Translations under genes and position numbers: made by a program
The notes under the pieces: model-generated
Databases searched by the model: none
What the model saw: only the letters and a program-made list of their open reading frames with translations
What the model was told of the DNA's origin: nothing
Origin: Acinetobacter sp. C32I
GTDB lineage: Bacteria; Pseudomonadota; Gammaproteobacteria; Pseudomonadales; Moraxellaceae
Assembly: GCF_023702715.1 (NCBI RefSeq)
Contig: NZ_CP098480.1
Location: 4,030,001 to 4,094,000 of the forward strand
Direction of reading: 5' to 3'
DNA: 64,000 nt
Shown here: in pieces, positions 57,560 to 64,000 of the stretch
How the letters are laid out: each line of letters begins with the position of its first letter
How positions within the stretch are numbered: the stretch's first letter is position 1

Positions 57560-58816
57560 ATGGGTTATCAGAAGATCGTGGTTCCTGCTGATGGAGACAA
57601 AATCACAGTAAATGCAGACCTGTCACTGAATGTTCCAAATCGTCCGATCATTCCTTTTATTGAAGGTGATGGTATTGGTGTGGATATTACACCAGCAATG
57701 AAAGCAGTAGTAGATGCCGCTGTGCTAAAAGCTTACGGTGGCAAACGTTCGATCGAATGGATGGAAGTCTACTGCGGTGAAAAAGCAGACAAAATATATG
57801 GCAGCTATATGCCAGAAGAAACTTTTGATGCTTTACGTGAATTTATTATATCAATAAAAGGGCCATTGACGACACCTGTAGGTGGCGGTATTCGTTCTTT
57901 AAATGTCGCATTGCGTCAAGAACTCGATCTCTATGTCTGTGTGCGTCCAGTACGGTGGTTTGAAGGTGTTCCTTCACCGGTTCAGCATCCTGAACTTACC
58001 GATATGGTGATTTTCCGTGAAAACTCGGAAGATATCTATGCAGGAATCGAATGGAAGGCAGATTCGCCAGAAGCCAAGAAGGTGATTAAATTCCTGCAAG
58101 AAGAAATGGGGGTAACCAAAATTCGTTTCCCAACTGATTGCGGCATTGGGATTAAACCTGTGTCTAAAGAAGGCACCCAACGCTTGGTTCGTAAAGCGAT
58201 TCAGTTCGCAATTGATAATGACAAACCTTCGGTAACCTTAGTACACAAAGGCAATATCATGAAGTATACCGAAGGGGCGTTTAAAGAGTGGGGCTATGAA
58301 CTTGCAATGGAACGTTTTGGTGGTCAGTTGCTGGATGGTGGGCCTTGGGTAAAAATTAAAAATCCAAGAACAGGTAAAGATATCATTATTAAAGATGTGA
58401 TTGCTGATGCCTTCTTACAGCAAATTTTGATGCGACCAGCCGATTATTCGGTGATTGCGACACTGAACTTAAATGGTGACTATATTTCTGATGCACTTGC
58501 AGCAGAAGTGGGCGGCATTGGGATTGCACCAGGCGCGAATATTGGCGGTGCAATTGCCGTTTATGAAGCCACACACGGTACTGCACCGAAGTATGCAGGG
58601 CAGGATAAAGTCAATCCGGGTTCAATCATCCTATCTGCTGAAATGATGTTGCGAGATATGGGCTGGACGGAAGCCGCAGATTTGATTATTAAAGGCGTTT
58701 CAGGCGCGATCTCTGCGAAAACGGTGACGTATGACTTTGAACGGTTGATGCCAAATGCAACCTTACTGCGTTGTTCTGAGTTTGGACAAGCCATAATTCA
58801 ACATATGGAAGATTAG
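57560..58816 (+). CDS. icd: Dimeric NADP-dependent isocitrate dehydrogenase
   Basis: This is the classical 418-residue homodimeric enzyme of the TCA cycle, a paralogue of function but not of sequence to the monomeric form at 53512-55743. The substrate-binding [20 protein letters not shown] carries the serine that AceK phosphorylates in E. coli (Ser113 equivalent). The metal-binding and NADP segments [19 protein letters not shown] and [18 protein letters not shown] are intact. The start ATG has GGGAGA upstream. Having two isozymes allows separate control at the glyoxylate branch point. Confidence 0.97.
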   Translation: MGYQKIVVPADGDKITVNADLSLNVPNRPIIPFIEGDGIGVDITPAMKAVVDAAVLKAYGGKRSIEWMEVYCGEKADKIYGSYMPEETFDALREFIISIKGPLTTPVGGGIRSLNVALRQELDLYVCVRPVRWFEGVPSPVQHPELTDMVIFRENSEDIYAGIEWKADSPEAKKVIKFLQEEMGVTKIRFPTDCGIGIKPVSKEGTQRLVRKAIQFAIDNDKPSVTLVHKGNIMKYTEGAFKEWGYELAMERFGGQLLDGGPWVKIKNPRTGKDIIIKDVIADAFLQQILMRPADYSVIATLNLNGDYISDALAAEVGGIGIAPGANIGGAIAVYEATHGTAPKYAGQDKVNPGSIILSAEMMLRDMGWTEAADLIIKGVSGAISAKTVTYDFERLMPNATLLRCSEFGQAIIQHMED

Positions 58817-58832
58817 TTTTCCACATAATAAG

Positions 58833-58857
58833 AGAGCGGTTTTGCCGCTCTTTTTTT
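58833..58857 (+). terminator. Terminator of dimeric icd
   Basis: AGAGCGG and CCGCTCT form a 7-bp stem with a 5-base loop followed by a run of seven T. Confidence 0.88.
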
Positions 58858-58892
58858 ATTTAGAATTGAGATAAATAAGTCAGGAGAAAAAC

Positions 58893-58946
58893 ATGTACAA
58901 AACTGAAAGCATGGCCTATGTTGATCTATTCGAAAATAAAAATTGA
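58893..58946 (+). CDS. 17-codon leader ORF before the pentapeptide-repeat gene
   Basis: A very short frame encodes MYKTESMAYVDLFENKN. It has an excellent Shine-Dalgarno sequence (AGGAG at 58882-58886, six bases before the ATG), whereas the downstream pentapeptide gene has none. Its stop lies five bases before the next ATG, so ribosomes ending here could re-initiate. It may be a leader peptide or the remnant of a start region. There is no experimental support, and the codon content does not suggest attenuation by a particular amino acid. Confidence 0.4.
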   Translation: MYKTESMAYVDLFENKN

Positions 58947-58951
58947 ACATC

Positions 58952-59572
58952 ATGGCTGAAAGAAAATATGGTGCAGCCGCGCCAAAAACCACAGAAACCA
59001 TCACCAGTCTGGATTGCTATGGGCAAGTACTGAGTAATCAAAAATATGAGCGGACTTTGTTTGTTGACTTAGATCTGTCAGAAGCACAAAGCTCAGGGGC
59101 TATTTTTAATGAATGTACCTTCCGTCGGGCACGTTTTAATGCCTCGGTTCATCAGCGTAGTGCTTTTTTAAATTGTACTTTTTATTTCTGCAACTTCTTT
59201 GATAGTAAATTTACTGACTGCAAATTTGTCGGCAGTATGTTTAGCGATTGTCAGTTTCATCATATGCAGGTCGAGGACAGTGATTGGGCCTTTGTGGGAT
59301 TACCGGGAGCGGATTTGGAAAAAGCCTCTTTTTTGAGAACCCGTTTAAGAGAAGCTGATCTGACGGGAGCACGTTGCCATGGCAGCTCGCTTCGAGATAG
59401 CGATCTGTCTGGTGCATGGTTACACAGTGCAGATTTTACCGAGTGCGATTTAAGAGGCAGTGATCTGAGTGCCTTAGACCCGAAAGAAACCCAGATTAAA
59501 GAGGCGATTATCAATCTTGATCAAACGCTGATGATTGCTGAAAACCTAGGTTTCGATGTCAGAATTGATTGA
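58952..59572 (+). CDS. Pentapeptide-repeat protein
   Basis: The product has about 206 residues and is a right-handed quadrilateral beta-helix built from A(D/N)LXX repeats, seen at about 40-185: FVDLDLSEAQSSGAIFNECTFR, ADLEKASFLRTRLREADLTGARC, LRDSDLSGAWLHSADFTECDL. A Gly-Leu-Pro break near residue 115 separates two helical coils. The length and two-coil plan recall Qnr/MfpA proteins that shield DNA gyrase, but the characteristic loops were not identified, so quinolone protection is not claimed. ATG 58952 is preferred to TTG 58943. A short leader frame lies just upstream. Confidence 0.85.
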   Translation: MAERKYGAAAPKTTETITSLDCYGQVLSNQKYERTLFVDLDLSEAQSSGAIFNECTFRRARFNASVHQRSAFLNCTFYFCNFFDSKFTDCKFVGSMFSDCQFHHMQVEDSDWAFVGLPGADLEKASFLRTRLREADLTGARCHGSSLRDSDLSGAWLHSADFTECDLRGSDLSALDPKETQIKEAIINLDQTLMIAENLGFDVRID

Positions 59573-59981
59573 GTCTGAGAAAATAATTCGGTCAAAATGA
59601 GTGGTTTTAGGCCACTCATTTTTAGGAGAGATAAAACAAAAAATTATCTTGTTAAGAAAGATAGGGCCGAATAAAAGGAATCAATTGTGATCTAAAGAAT
59701 TTTGTTAAACGGTTATTTAAACTCAATGTGTGTGGAGATTATCCATGATAATACTGCTTGTGTTTGTGAAGATACCGCATCGGCCGTAGGTGATATCAAA
59801 CATGCTACAGCTCAAGAACTTGGATATTATCTCTTTGCAGAAGGTCAATAAAAAATTAAACAATATGCAAAAGATGAGTATTGAGTGATATGTAATAGGT
59901 AGCATACTCCAAATTGAGAGCTAATTAAATTAATGCCGTGCTAAGACAGTCTCAACTTTAATTATTGAGGCTGTTTTATGA
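59573..59981. other. Intergenic region before the PAAR/effector cassette
   Basis: This 409-base AT-rich gap contains one short frame (59727-59852, 41 codons, MCVEIIHDNTACVCEDTAS...), which has no convincing ribosome site and looks like a decayed fragment. Within it, 59783-59800 (GCCGTAGGTGATATCAAA) is nearly identical to 61793-61810 on the far side of the PAAR cassette. No RNA gene or complete mobile element was recognised. Confidence 0.45.
59783..59815 (+). repeat. Imperfect direct repeat, left copy flanking the PAAR cassette
   Basis: GCCGTAGGTGATATCAAA matches the right copy at 61793-61810 in 16 of 18 bases, and both are followed within 20 bases by CTACAGC and CAAG. The two copies bracket 59982-61523, as would be left by insertion or recombination. 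Confidence 0.5.
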
Positions 59982-60299
59982 TTATATTTTTTCGCTATTA
60001 AAATCTGTACTTCGATGGCCTAATTCTGGCTGCTCTCGCTCTAACCATTTTTGATAGCTAATACTGATGTTAAATATATTCATGCTTATACTCAGTAATA
60101 ATGCGATAATGCTCATAATAAATATTGTTCTATTTTTCAGAATTAATGTAATAATTAATATTAAAGTTGAGGTGAAAATGAAAAACTTATCAATTGAAAC
60201 AGCATAGTGATTGTTATTTGTTATAAAAGACAGGGCATAAGTTAACAAAACTCCGATAATGTTTAGAATAGCACTCCAAAATAGGATTTTTACTTTCAT
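59982..60299 (-). CDS. Small membrane protein, candidate immunity protein
   Basis: This 105-residue protein has three strongly hydrophobic helices (about 5-26, 38-56 and 60-84) and a charged C-terminal tail (SYQKWLEREQPELGH). I recognise no family. It starts one base after the stop of the putative effector, on the same strand, in the position normally held by the immunity gene of a T6SS effector pair. A membrane-embedded immunity protein would suit an effector that acts in the periplasm or at the inner membrane. This assignment rests on position and size only. Confidence 0.6.
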   Translation of the reverse strand: MKVKILFWSAILNIIGVLLTYALSFITNNNHYAVSIDKFFIFTSTLILIITLILKNRTIFIMSIIALLLSISMNIFNISISYQKWLEREQPELGHRSTDFNSEKI

Positions 60300-60300
60300 A

Positions 60301-61011
60301 TCACTTCTTCTTTTCTACAATTAAAGCTGGGATTCGTTCACCACCGATAACATTGCCCACATAGCTGTTATTTCCTCTACTGTAGGCCCATAAATAGATC
60401 TCTCTATCTGTTGGAAAAGTGCGCTCGTAAACAGCTTCTTTTCTAGAAAAATAAGCCCAGCCTCTTTGACCATGAACTCTACATTTTTCTTGCCGTATTG
60501 CAAATACATCTACAATGGATTGAGGTGAAGTCCCTCTTAGTCCTGTATTGCAGCCATGCAAAACGAGATTAGCATTTGGAGACCAGCGCAATTTCTCTAA
60601 CTGGGATATTTCACTATAGGAAATTGTACCATCCTCTAAAACTTCATTACGAGCGTTTCTAGTGCTCAAAAACTCTAGGCCATCATTACCACCATCTGTT
60701 TTACTAGAATGGCTAAAAACATGCATTTCCTTGACCTTAGCAACATTCTTATTTATCTCGTCATAGATTTCCTTCCAAACTTTTTTAAAGTCTTGGCCTG
60801 AAGTAACTTGGTACTCTTTGAATAGATAATTATCATCGCAGTTTTTGAGCCTCAGCTGAGATAACCAATGGTTTGATGCTCTTTGAAAGGCTTTATCATC
60901 GCTCTTTGATGGTTTTTGGTAATAAACACATATCAAATATTCTTTTAACTTGATGGGCTGTTTATGTACAGATCCAGTATTTTTGTTGGTTTTGCAGGTT
61001 CCTTGTGTCAC
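60301..61011 (-). CDS. Putative T6SS effector with caspase/CHAT-like His-Cys motif
   Basis: This 236-residue protein has no signal peptide and starts with GTG overlapping the PAAR stop in GTGA. Two conserved-looking stretches resemble the catalytic His and Cys regions of clan CD peptidases (caspase, CHAT, DUF4347-like): MHVFSHSSKTDGG (His101) after a hydrophobic strand, and NANLVLHGCNTGLRG (Cys154) after another. The spacing of 53 residues and the strand-then-catalytic-residue pattern fit that fold. The C-terminal part (WAYFSRKEAVYERTFP) is not recognised. Position after a PAAR carrier and before a small membrane protein suggests a toxin delivered by the type VI system. Protease activity is a hypothesis; other hydrolases could use similar motifs. 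Confidence 0.6.
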   Translation of the reverse strand: MTQGTCKTNKNTGSVHKQPIKLKEYLICVYYQKPSKSDDKAFQRASNHWLSQLRLKNCDDNYLFKEYQVTSGQDFKKVWKEIYDEINKNVAKVKEMHVFSHSSKTDGGNDGLEFLSTRNARNEVLEDGTISYSEISQLEKLRWSPNANLVLHGCNTGLRGTSPQSIVDVFAIRQEKCRVHGQRGWAYFSRKEAVYERTFPTDREIYLWAYSRGNNSYVGNVIGGERIPALIVEKKK

Positions 61012-61523
61012 TCTGGTTCTCCGATAAAAATGTGAATATCTTCAGCTTTGGCCGTATAAAACCTTTCTGTATATCCATTTTTATCTGTAGTTCCTGAAGC
61101 CACAATTCTGCCAGTAGAGTCCTTTAAGTAATATGGTATGTTCACCAATGGCTCATTATCATCTCTATCGATCAATTGAACACGTTCATCAAACTTTAAT
61201 TGATCAATAATATTTTGGAGATTACTTGCTGGGCCTGAATTAGTATTGGAACCAGAGCCGCCAGTACGCACAGCTAAGTCAGAAATCTTCATGTACTTAG
61301 CACCACATGTTGCTTGGTCGCCAGCGACAATTAAATTACGTCCATTAACCTGAATAAAACCTCGTTGTGTTGCTATCGCTTTTGAAACTACATTACATTT
61401 AGGGCAATAATGGCTCATTCCCTCTAAATGAGCTGCTTTACCATCTACCAGCCAAAAATCATCTCCTTCAACGATCTTGCCGCCGTGATTAGTAAAACAC
61501 CCTCTTGTTATAAATGCTTGCAT
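61008..61523 (-). CDS. PAAR-domain protein, T6SS spike tip with adaptor domain
   Basis: The N-terminal 85 residues are a PAAR domain: ITRGCFTNHGGKIVEGDDFW, KAAHLEGMSHYCPKCN and IVAGDQATCGAKYM are the Cys/His/Gly-rich strands that fold into the cone on VgrG. After a Gly/Ser/Asn linker, residues of about 105-170 form a beta-sandwich (YYLKDSTGRIVASGTTDKNGYTE) of the type seen at the ends of VgrG and PAAR proteins that bind effectors. ATG 61523 was chosen because the 22 residues upstream in frame are a hydrophobic stretch foreign to the family. No VgrG, Hcp or sheath gene is in the window, so this is an orphan cassette. The DNA is AT-rich. Confidence 0.85.
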   Translation of the reverse strand: MQAFITRGCFTNHGGKIVEGDDFWLVDGKAAHLEGMSHYCPKCNVVSKAIATQRGFIQVNGRNLIVAGDQATCGAKYMKISDLAVRTGGSGSNTNSGPASNLQNIIDQLKFDERVQLIDRDDNEPLVNIPYYLKDSTGRIVASGTTDKNGYTERFYTAKAEDIHIFIGEPE

Positions 61524-61790
61524 ATTATGAATATCCAGAATTATTAAAATAAATAGAAAATTTAAAAATAATTGGATAAAGATTGTCACCTTTATAATTT
61601 TTATGCAAAGAATTGCCTGATTTGTTTATAAATTATGTGTTTGTTTAATTGGTTTTTATATAATGAGCTGGATTGTATTTAATTTATTGTGGGGGTGTCA
61701 GCTCTTATTAATAGAATTAGGCTGCCTGAATTATATACGTACTATGAAAGTCAAAAAATGTTAAAGGTTTTGTTGTTTAAACTAAATGTT

Positions 61791-61830
61791 TTGCTGTAGG
61801 TGATTTCAAAATTTAACACACCTACAGCAA
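61791..61830 (-). repeat. 12-bp inverted repeat, overlapping the right flanking repeat
   Basis: TTGCTGTAGGTG (61791-61802) and CACCTACAGCAA (61819-61830) form a perfect stem with a 16-base loop. It contains the right copy of the direct repeat seen at 59783 and lies 34 bases past the stop of the DJ-1/PfpI gene, so it could also serve as its terminator, although no T run follows. Confidence 0.55.
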
Positions 61831-61864
61831 GTGATAATAAATAAATCTTCATATTCAGCGTTGA

Positions 61865-62476
61865 TTAGCCTGCTTTTACTTTACAAAAGGGATCAATGTT
61901 TGGATTGCTATTCCAGATATATTCGGCCTCTTCAGCACAAAGCTGGGCAACTTTTTCACCCTGTGTATCATGGATGAAGGCAAGGGTCATATCCATACCT
62001 GCGCTCACACCCGATGAGGTATAGAATTTCCCATCAATCACCCAACGGGCTTGGGCTTGCCACAATACTTGGTCATTGAGTTTTTGTACAAATTCAAATG
62101 CCATTTTATTTGATGTTGCCTTAACACCATTTAAAAGACCTGTCGCTGCCAGTAATGAACTACCGGTGCAAATGGTTAGAACATGTGAACTTTGAAGCGC
62201 TAAAGTTTTAAGTTGATCAAGAAACTGCTGATTTTTGATCAGTTCAAAGGTCACGATACCACCAGGAACGAGCAGAATACTTTGGTCATTCACGTGCATT
62301 TCGCTAAAGGATTTGGTTTGAATACAGACACCATGCTTATTGGAAATTAGTCCACCATTCAGGCTATAAAACTGGACTTGATAATGTTCGTGCAGCAAGC
62401 CAAACAATTCAACTGGTCCCATAATATCGAGGGTTTCAAAATCATCAAATACGACAGCATTCACAGAAATAGGCAT
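61865..62476 (-). CDS. DJ-1/PfpI family protein (isonitrile-hydratase-like)
   Basis: This 203-residue class I glutamine amidotransferase-like protein has the nucleophile elbow VLTICTGSSLLAATGLLNG with the active Cys and an N-terminal DFETLDIMGPVELFGLL containing the conserved acidic residue. The C-terminal SSGVSAGMDMTLAFI block is typical of the subgroup that includes isonitrile hydratase and the N-terminal domains of GATase-AraC regulators. There is no DNA-binding domain, so it is the stand-alone enzyme form. ATG 62476 was preferred to GTG 62488. The substrate is uncertain; isonitriles are one known possibility. Confidence 0.82.
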   Translation of the reverse strand: MPISVNAVVFDDFETLDIMGPVELFGLLHEHYQVQFYSLNGGLISNKHGVCIQTKSFSEMHVNDQSILLVPGGIVTFELIKNQQFLDQLKTLALQSSHVLTICTGSSLLAATGLLNGVKATSNKMAFEFVQKLNDQVLWQAQARWVIDGKFYTSSGVSAGMDMTLAFIHDTQGEKVAQLCAEEAEYIWNSNPNIDPFCKVKAG

Positions 62477-62750
62477 TTCTTTTCTCACGAATTAAATCTG
62501 CCTAACACCATAGTGAGCTTCAATTTTTTTATTGTGAATATTCTGTATGGCTTATTTTGAATTATGCTAAATCATTGGACTTTTAAGCGGATTTGTTAGC
62601 AAGCGAAACACATTTTTGGCTTGAATTTTAGACGTTTAAGTAGGTTGAACCAGAAAAGCAACGGTGTATCGTAAATTTAGAAAAATCTGTATCTATAATT
62701 TCTGGACCAGATGTTCAAAAATAGCTGAAAAATAGAGCGAGTGCCGTGTT

Positions 62751-63569
62751 ATGAAGATGTATCAAGTGGATGCTTTTACCCAAGAATTATTCAAAGGCAA
62801 TCCTGCTGGTGTAATCGTCGTTGATGAATGGTTAGATGACCGTTTGATGCAGAATATTGCCATGGAAAACAATTTATCTGAAACGGCTTTTGTAAAAACG
62901 ATTGATGAAACCAATTATGAGATTCGTTGGTTTTCTCCACTCAATGAGGTTGCGTTCTGTGGGCATGCTACTTTGGCCAGTGCTTTTGTTTTATTTAAAG
63001 ATTTCACCAAGGTAGAAACGATTCAGTTTCATGTACGTGATCTGGGTATTTTTATCGTCAGCCAAGATGCTGATGGTAAAATTAAAATGAATTTCCCGAT
63101 TCGTAAAGCAGAGTTGGTTAGTGACTATCCTCCAGTATTACGTGAAGGACTCACCAAGCCTTTTAAAGCAGTTTATCGTAATGTCCAAGCCTATATTATT
63201 GAATATGAAACCGTACAGGATGTCTTGGATGAACAACCCGATTTGGAAAAATTAAAACAACTGGGACAAATTCGTACTGCGATTACCGCTTCTCAGCCTG
63301 ATGTTGCCATTACCGCCAGAGGTGAAGGGCAGTTTGATTGCGTTTCTCGTTATTTTGCGCCAGCAATTGGCATTGACGAAGATCCTGTAACTGGTTCAAT
63401 TCATACGGCGATTGTTCCACTCTGGGCTGAAAAATTGAATCAGACTCGATTAAAAGCCTTTCAAGCCTCTAAACGGGGTGGAATTTTAGATTGTGTCATT
63501 GCATCTGAAGATCGTATTGAAATTTCAGGTTATGCAAAATTGTATCTTCAAGCAGAACTGGCAATCTGA
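62751..63569 (+). CDS. PhzF-family isomerase/epimerase-like protein
   Basis: This 272-residue protein of the PhzF family has the diaminopimelate epimerase-like double fold. The N-terminal VDAFTQELFKGNPAGVIVVD, the catalytic Glu in NNLSETAFV, WFSPLNEVAFCGHATLASAF and DEDPVTGSIHTAIVPLWAE are the conserved family blocks. In phenazine producers PhzF isomerises trans-2,3-dihydro-3-hydroxyanthranilate, but no other phz genes are here, and most family members have unknown substrates. The start is ATG 62751 (or 62757). The gene is divergent from the DJ-1/PfpI gene. Confidence 0.9.
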   Translation: MKMYQVDAFTQELFKGNPAGVIVVDEWLDDRLMQNIAMENNLSETAFVKTIDETNYEIRWFSPLNEVAFCGHATLASAFVLFKDFTKVETIQFHVRDLGIFIVSQDADGKIKMNFPIRKAELVSDYPPVLREGLTKPFKAVYRNVQAYIIEYETVQDVLDEQPDLEKLKQLGQIRTAITASQPDVAITARGEGQFDCVSRYFAPAIGIDEDPVTGSIHTAIVPLWAEKLNQTRLKAFQASKRGGILDCVIASEDRIEISGYAKLYLQAELAI

Positions 63570-63601
63570 AATTTAACTTAAACTGTGCAAAAACAAAGAT
63601 A

Positions 63602-63628
63602 AAAGCTGTTTAAATAAACAGCTTTTTT
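63602..63628 (+). terminator. Terminator of the PhzF-family gene
   Basis: The palindrome AAAAGCTGTTTA/TAAACAGCTTTT, followed by T residues, lies 32 bases after the stop. Confidence 0.88.
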
Positions 63629-63713
63629 CAAAACATAACTATTAAAAATGCGAATCGTTCTCTACTATAGCTTGACGTTTTTATTTAAATCACCAAAATT
63701 ACTTGGATAAATT

Positions 63714-64000
63714 ATGTTAATGCGGTTTAAGCAGCTTACTCTCTCTCTTTGTTTGATCGGGTTGAGTGCGACGTCTTGGTCTCAGACAGTACTCGTAAAA
63801 AGTGAAAAAAATATTGAAGAATATAAATTAGATAATGGTTTCAGAGTTATTCTTGCGCCAAACGATAAAGAAAACAAAGTTTATGTTAATACGGTCTATT
63901 TTACGGGTTCATTGAATGATCCAAAGGGCAAAGGTGGTCTGGCACATCTATTGGAACATTTGGCGTTTAAAGGTACGCAAAATGTCAAAGGTGATGAGTT
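63714..64000 (+). CDS. M16 family zinc metallopeptidase, 5' part only
   Basis: The first 95 codons of an insulinase-type peptidase are present before the window ends. A signal peptide is evident (MLMRFKQLTLSLCLIGLSATSWS-QT), so it acts in the periplasm. The inverted zinc-binding motif HxxEH is intact at His78, Glu81 and His82 (GGLAHLLEHLAFKGT), preceded by the family's typical LDNGFRVILAPND. Domain number and total length could not be judged. Confidence 0.9.
   Translation, partial: MLMRFKQLTLSLCLIGLSATSWSQTVLVKSEKNIEEYKLDNGFRVILAPNDKENKVYVNTVYFTGSLNDPKGKGGLAHLLEHLAFKGTQNVKGDE

Noticed and set aside
58952..59572. Qnr-type quinolone-resistance gene
   Set aside because: It is a pentapeptide-repeat protein of similar length, but the diagnostic loops and sequence of Qnr were not recognised, so only the general family is called.
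62751..63569. Phenazine biosynthesis locus
   Set aside because: Only a PhzF-family protein is present, and the family is widespread in bacteria that make no phenazines.

Overview
The window is chromosomal DNA from a gammaproteobacterium, most likely Acinetobacter. The evidence is the AT-rich composition, an AAC(6')-I aminoglycoside acetyltransferase of the kind intrinsic to Acinetobacter species, a giant Bap-type adhesin, co-occurrence of a monomeric and a dimeric NADP isocitrate dehydrogenase, and otherwise ordinary housekeeping content. The species was not determined. No tRNA, rRNA, CRISPR array, prophage or complete insertion sequence was seen.

Layout. 1-3150: 5' part of pckG (minus), then a lipid-kinase-like gene overlapping a metallophosphoesterase. 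3151-9550: a 1995-residue secreted adhesin with a structured leader and its own terminator. 9600-11772: groES-groEL behind a clear sigma-32 promoter. 11793-15908: dgkA, pdxB-epmA, a LuxR-type regulator and a 53-residue lipoprotein. 16004-18687: an arylsulfatase translationally coupled to its formylglycine-generating enzyme, both predicted to be exported. 18821-25932: rhomboid, nfuA, a Fur-box-preceded TonB receptor, a conserved unknown, an exported alpha/beta hydrolase, a carbonic anhydrase and aac(6')-I. 25958-35459: tesA divergent from ybbA-ybbP, a second rhomboid, mtgA, ppk1, a nitronate monooxygenase and a VIT-family transporter.

35690-42567 looks like a complete synthase-dependent exopolysaccharide locus. 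It has a TPR/beta-barrel outer-membrane protein facing a tight five-gene operon: a membrane protein with a possible degenerate GGDEF domain, an unknown membrane protein, a processive GT2, a BcsB-like periplasmic subunit and a TIM-barrel-like lipoprotein. I do not recognise it as the standard cellulose or PNAG system.

42709-58816: photolyase, slyD, ndh, a PBP5-type carboxypeptidase, a 282-bp MITE-like element, an M61 peptidase, a periplasmic HIU hydrolase, an outer-membrane beta-barrel, a two-component system, monomeric isocitrate dehydrogenase, a membrane orphan, rluE and dimeric isocitrate dehydrogenase. 58893-64000: a pentapeptide-repeat protein behind a 17-codon leader, an orphan T6SS cassette (PAAR carrier, putative caspase/CHAT-like effector, small membrane protein as candidate immunity), a DJ-1/PfpI protein, a PhzF-family protein and the start of an M16 peptidase.

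The two points that most deserve follow-up are the PAAR-linked H/C-dyad cassette (59982-61523) and the exopolysaccharide locus. The MITE, the exported formylglycine enzyme and the aromatic W-x-x-G-Y/H repeats in the adhesin come next. All identifications come from reading the sequence and recognising motifs; no database search was run.
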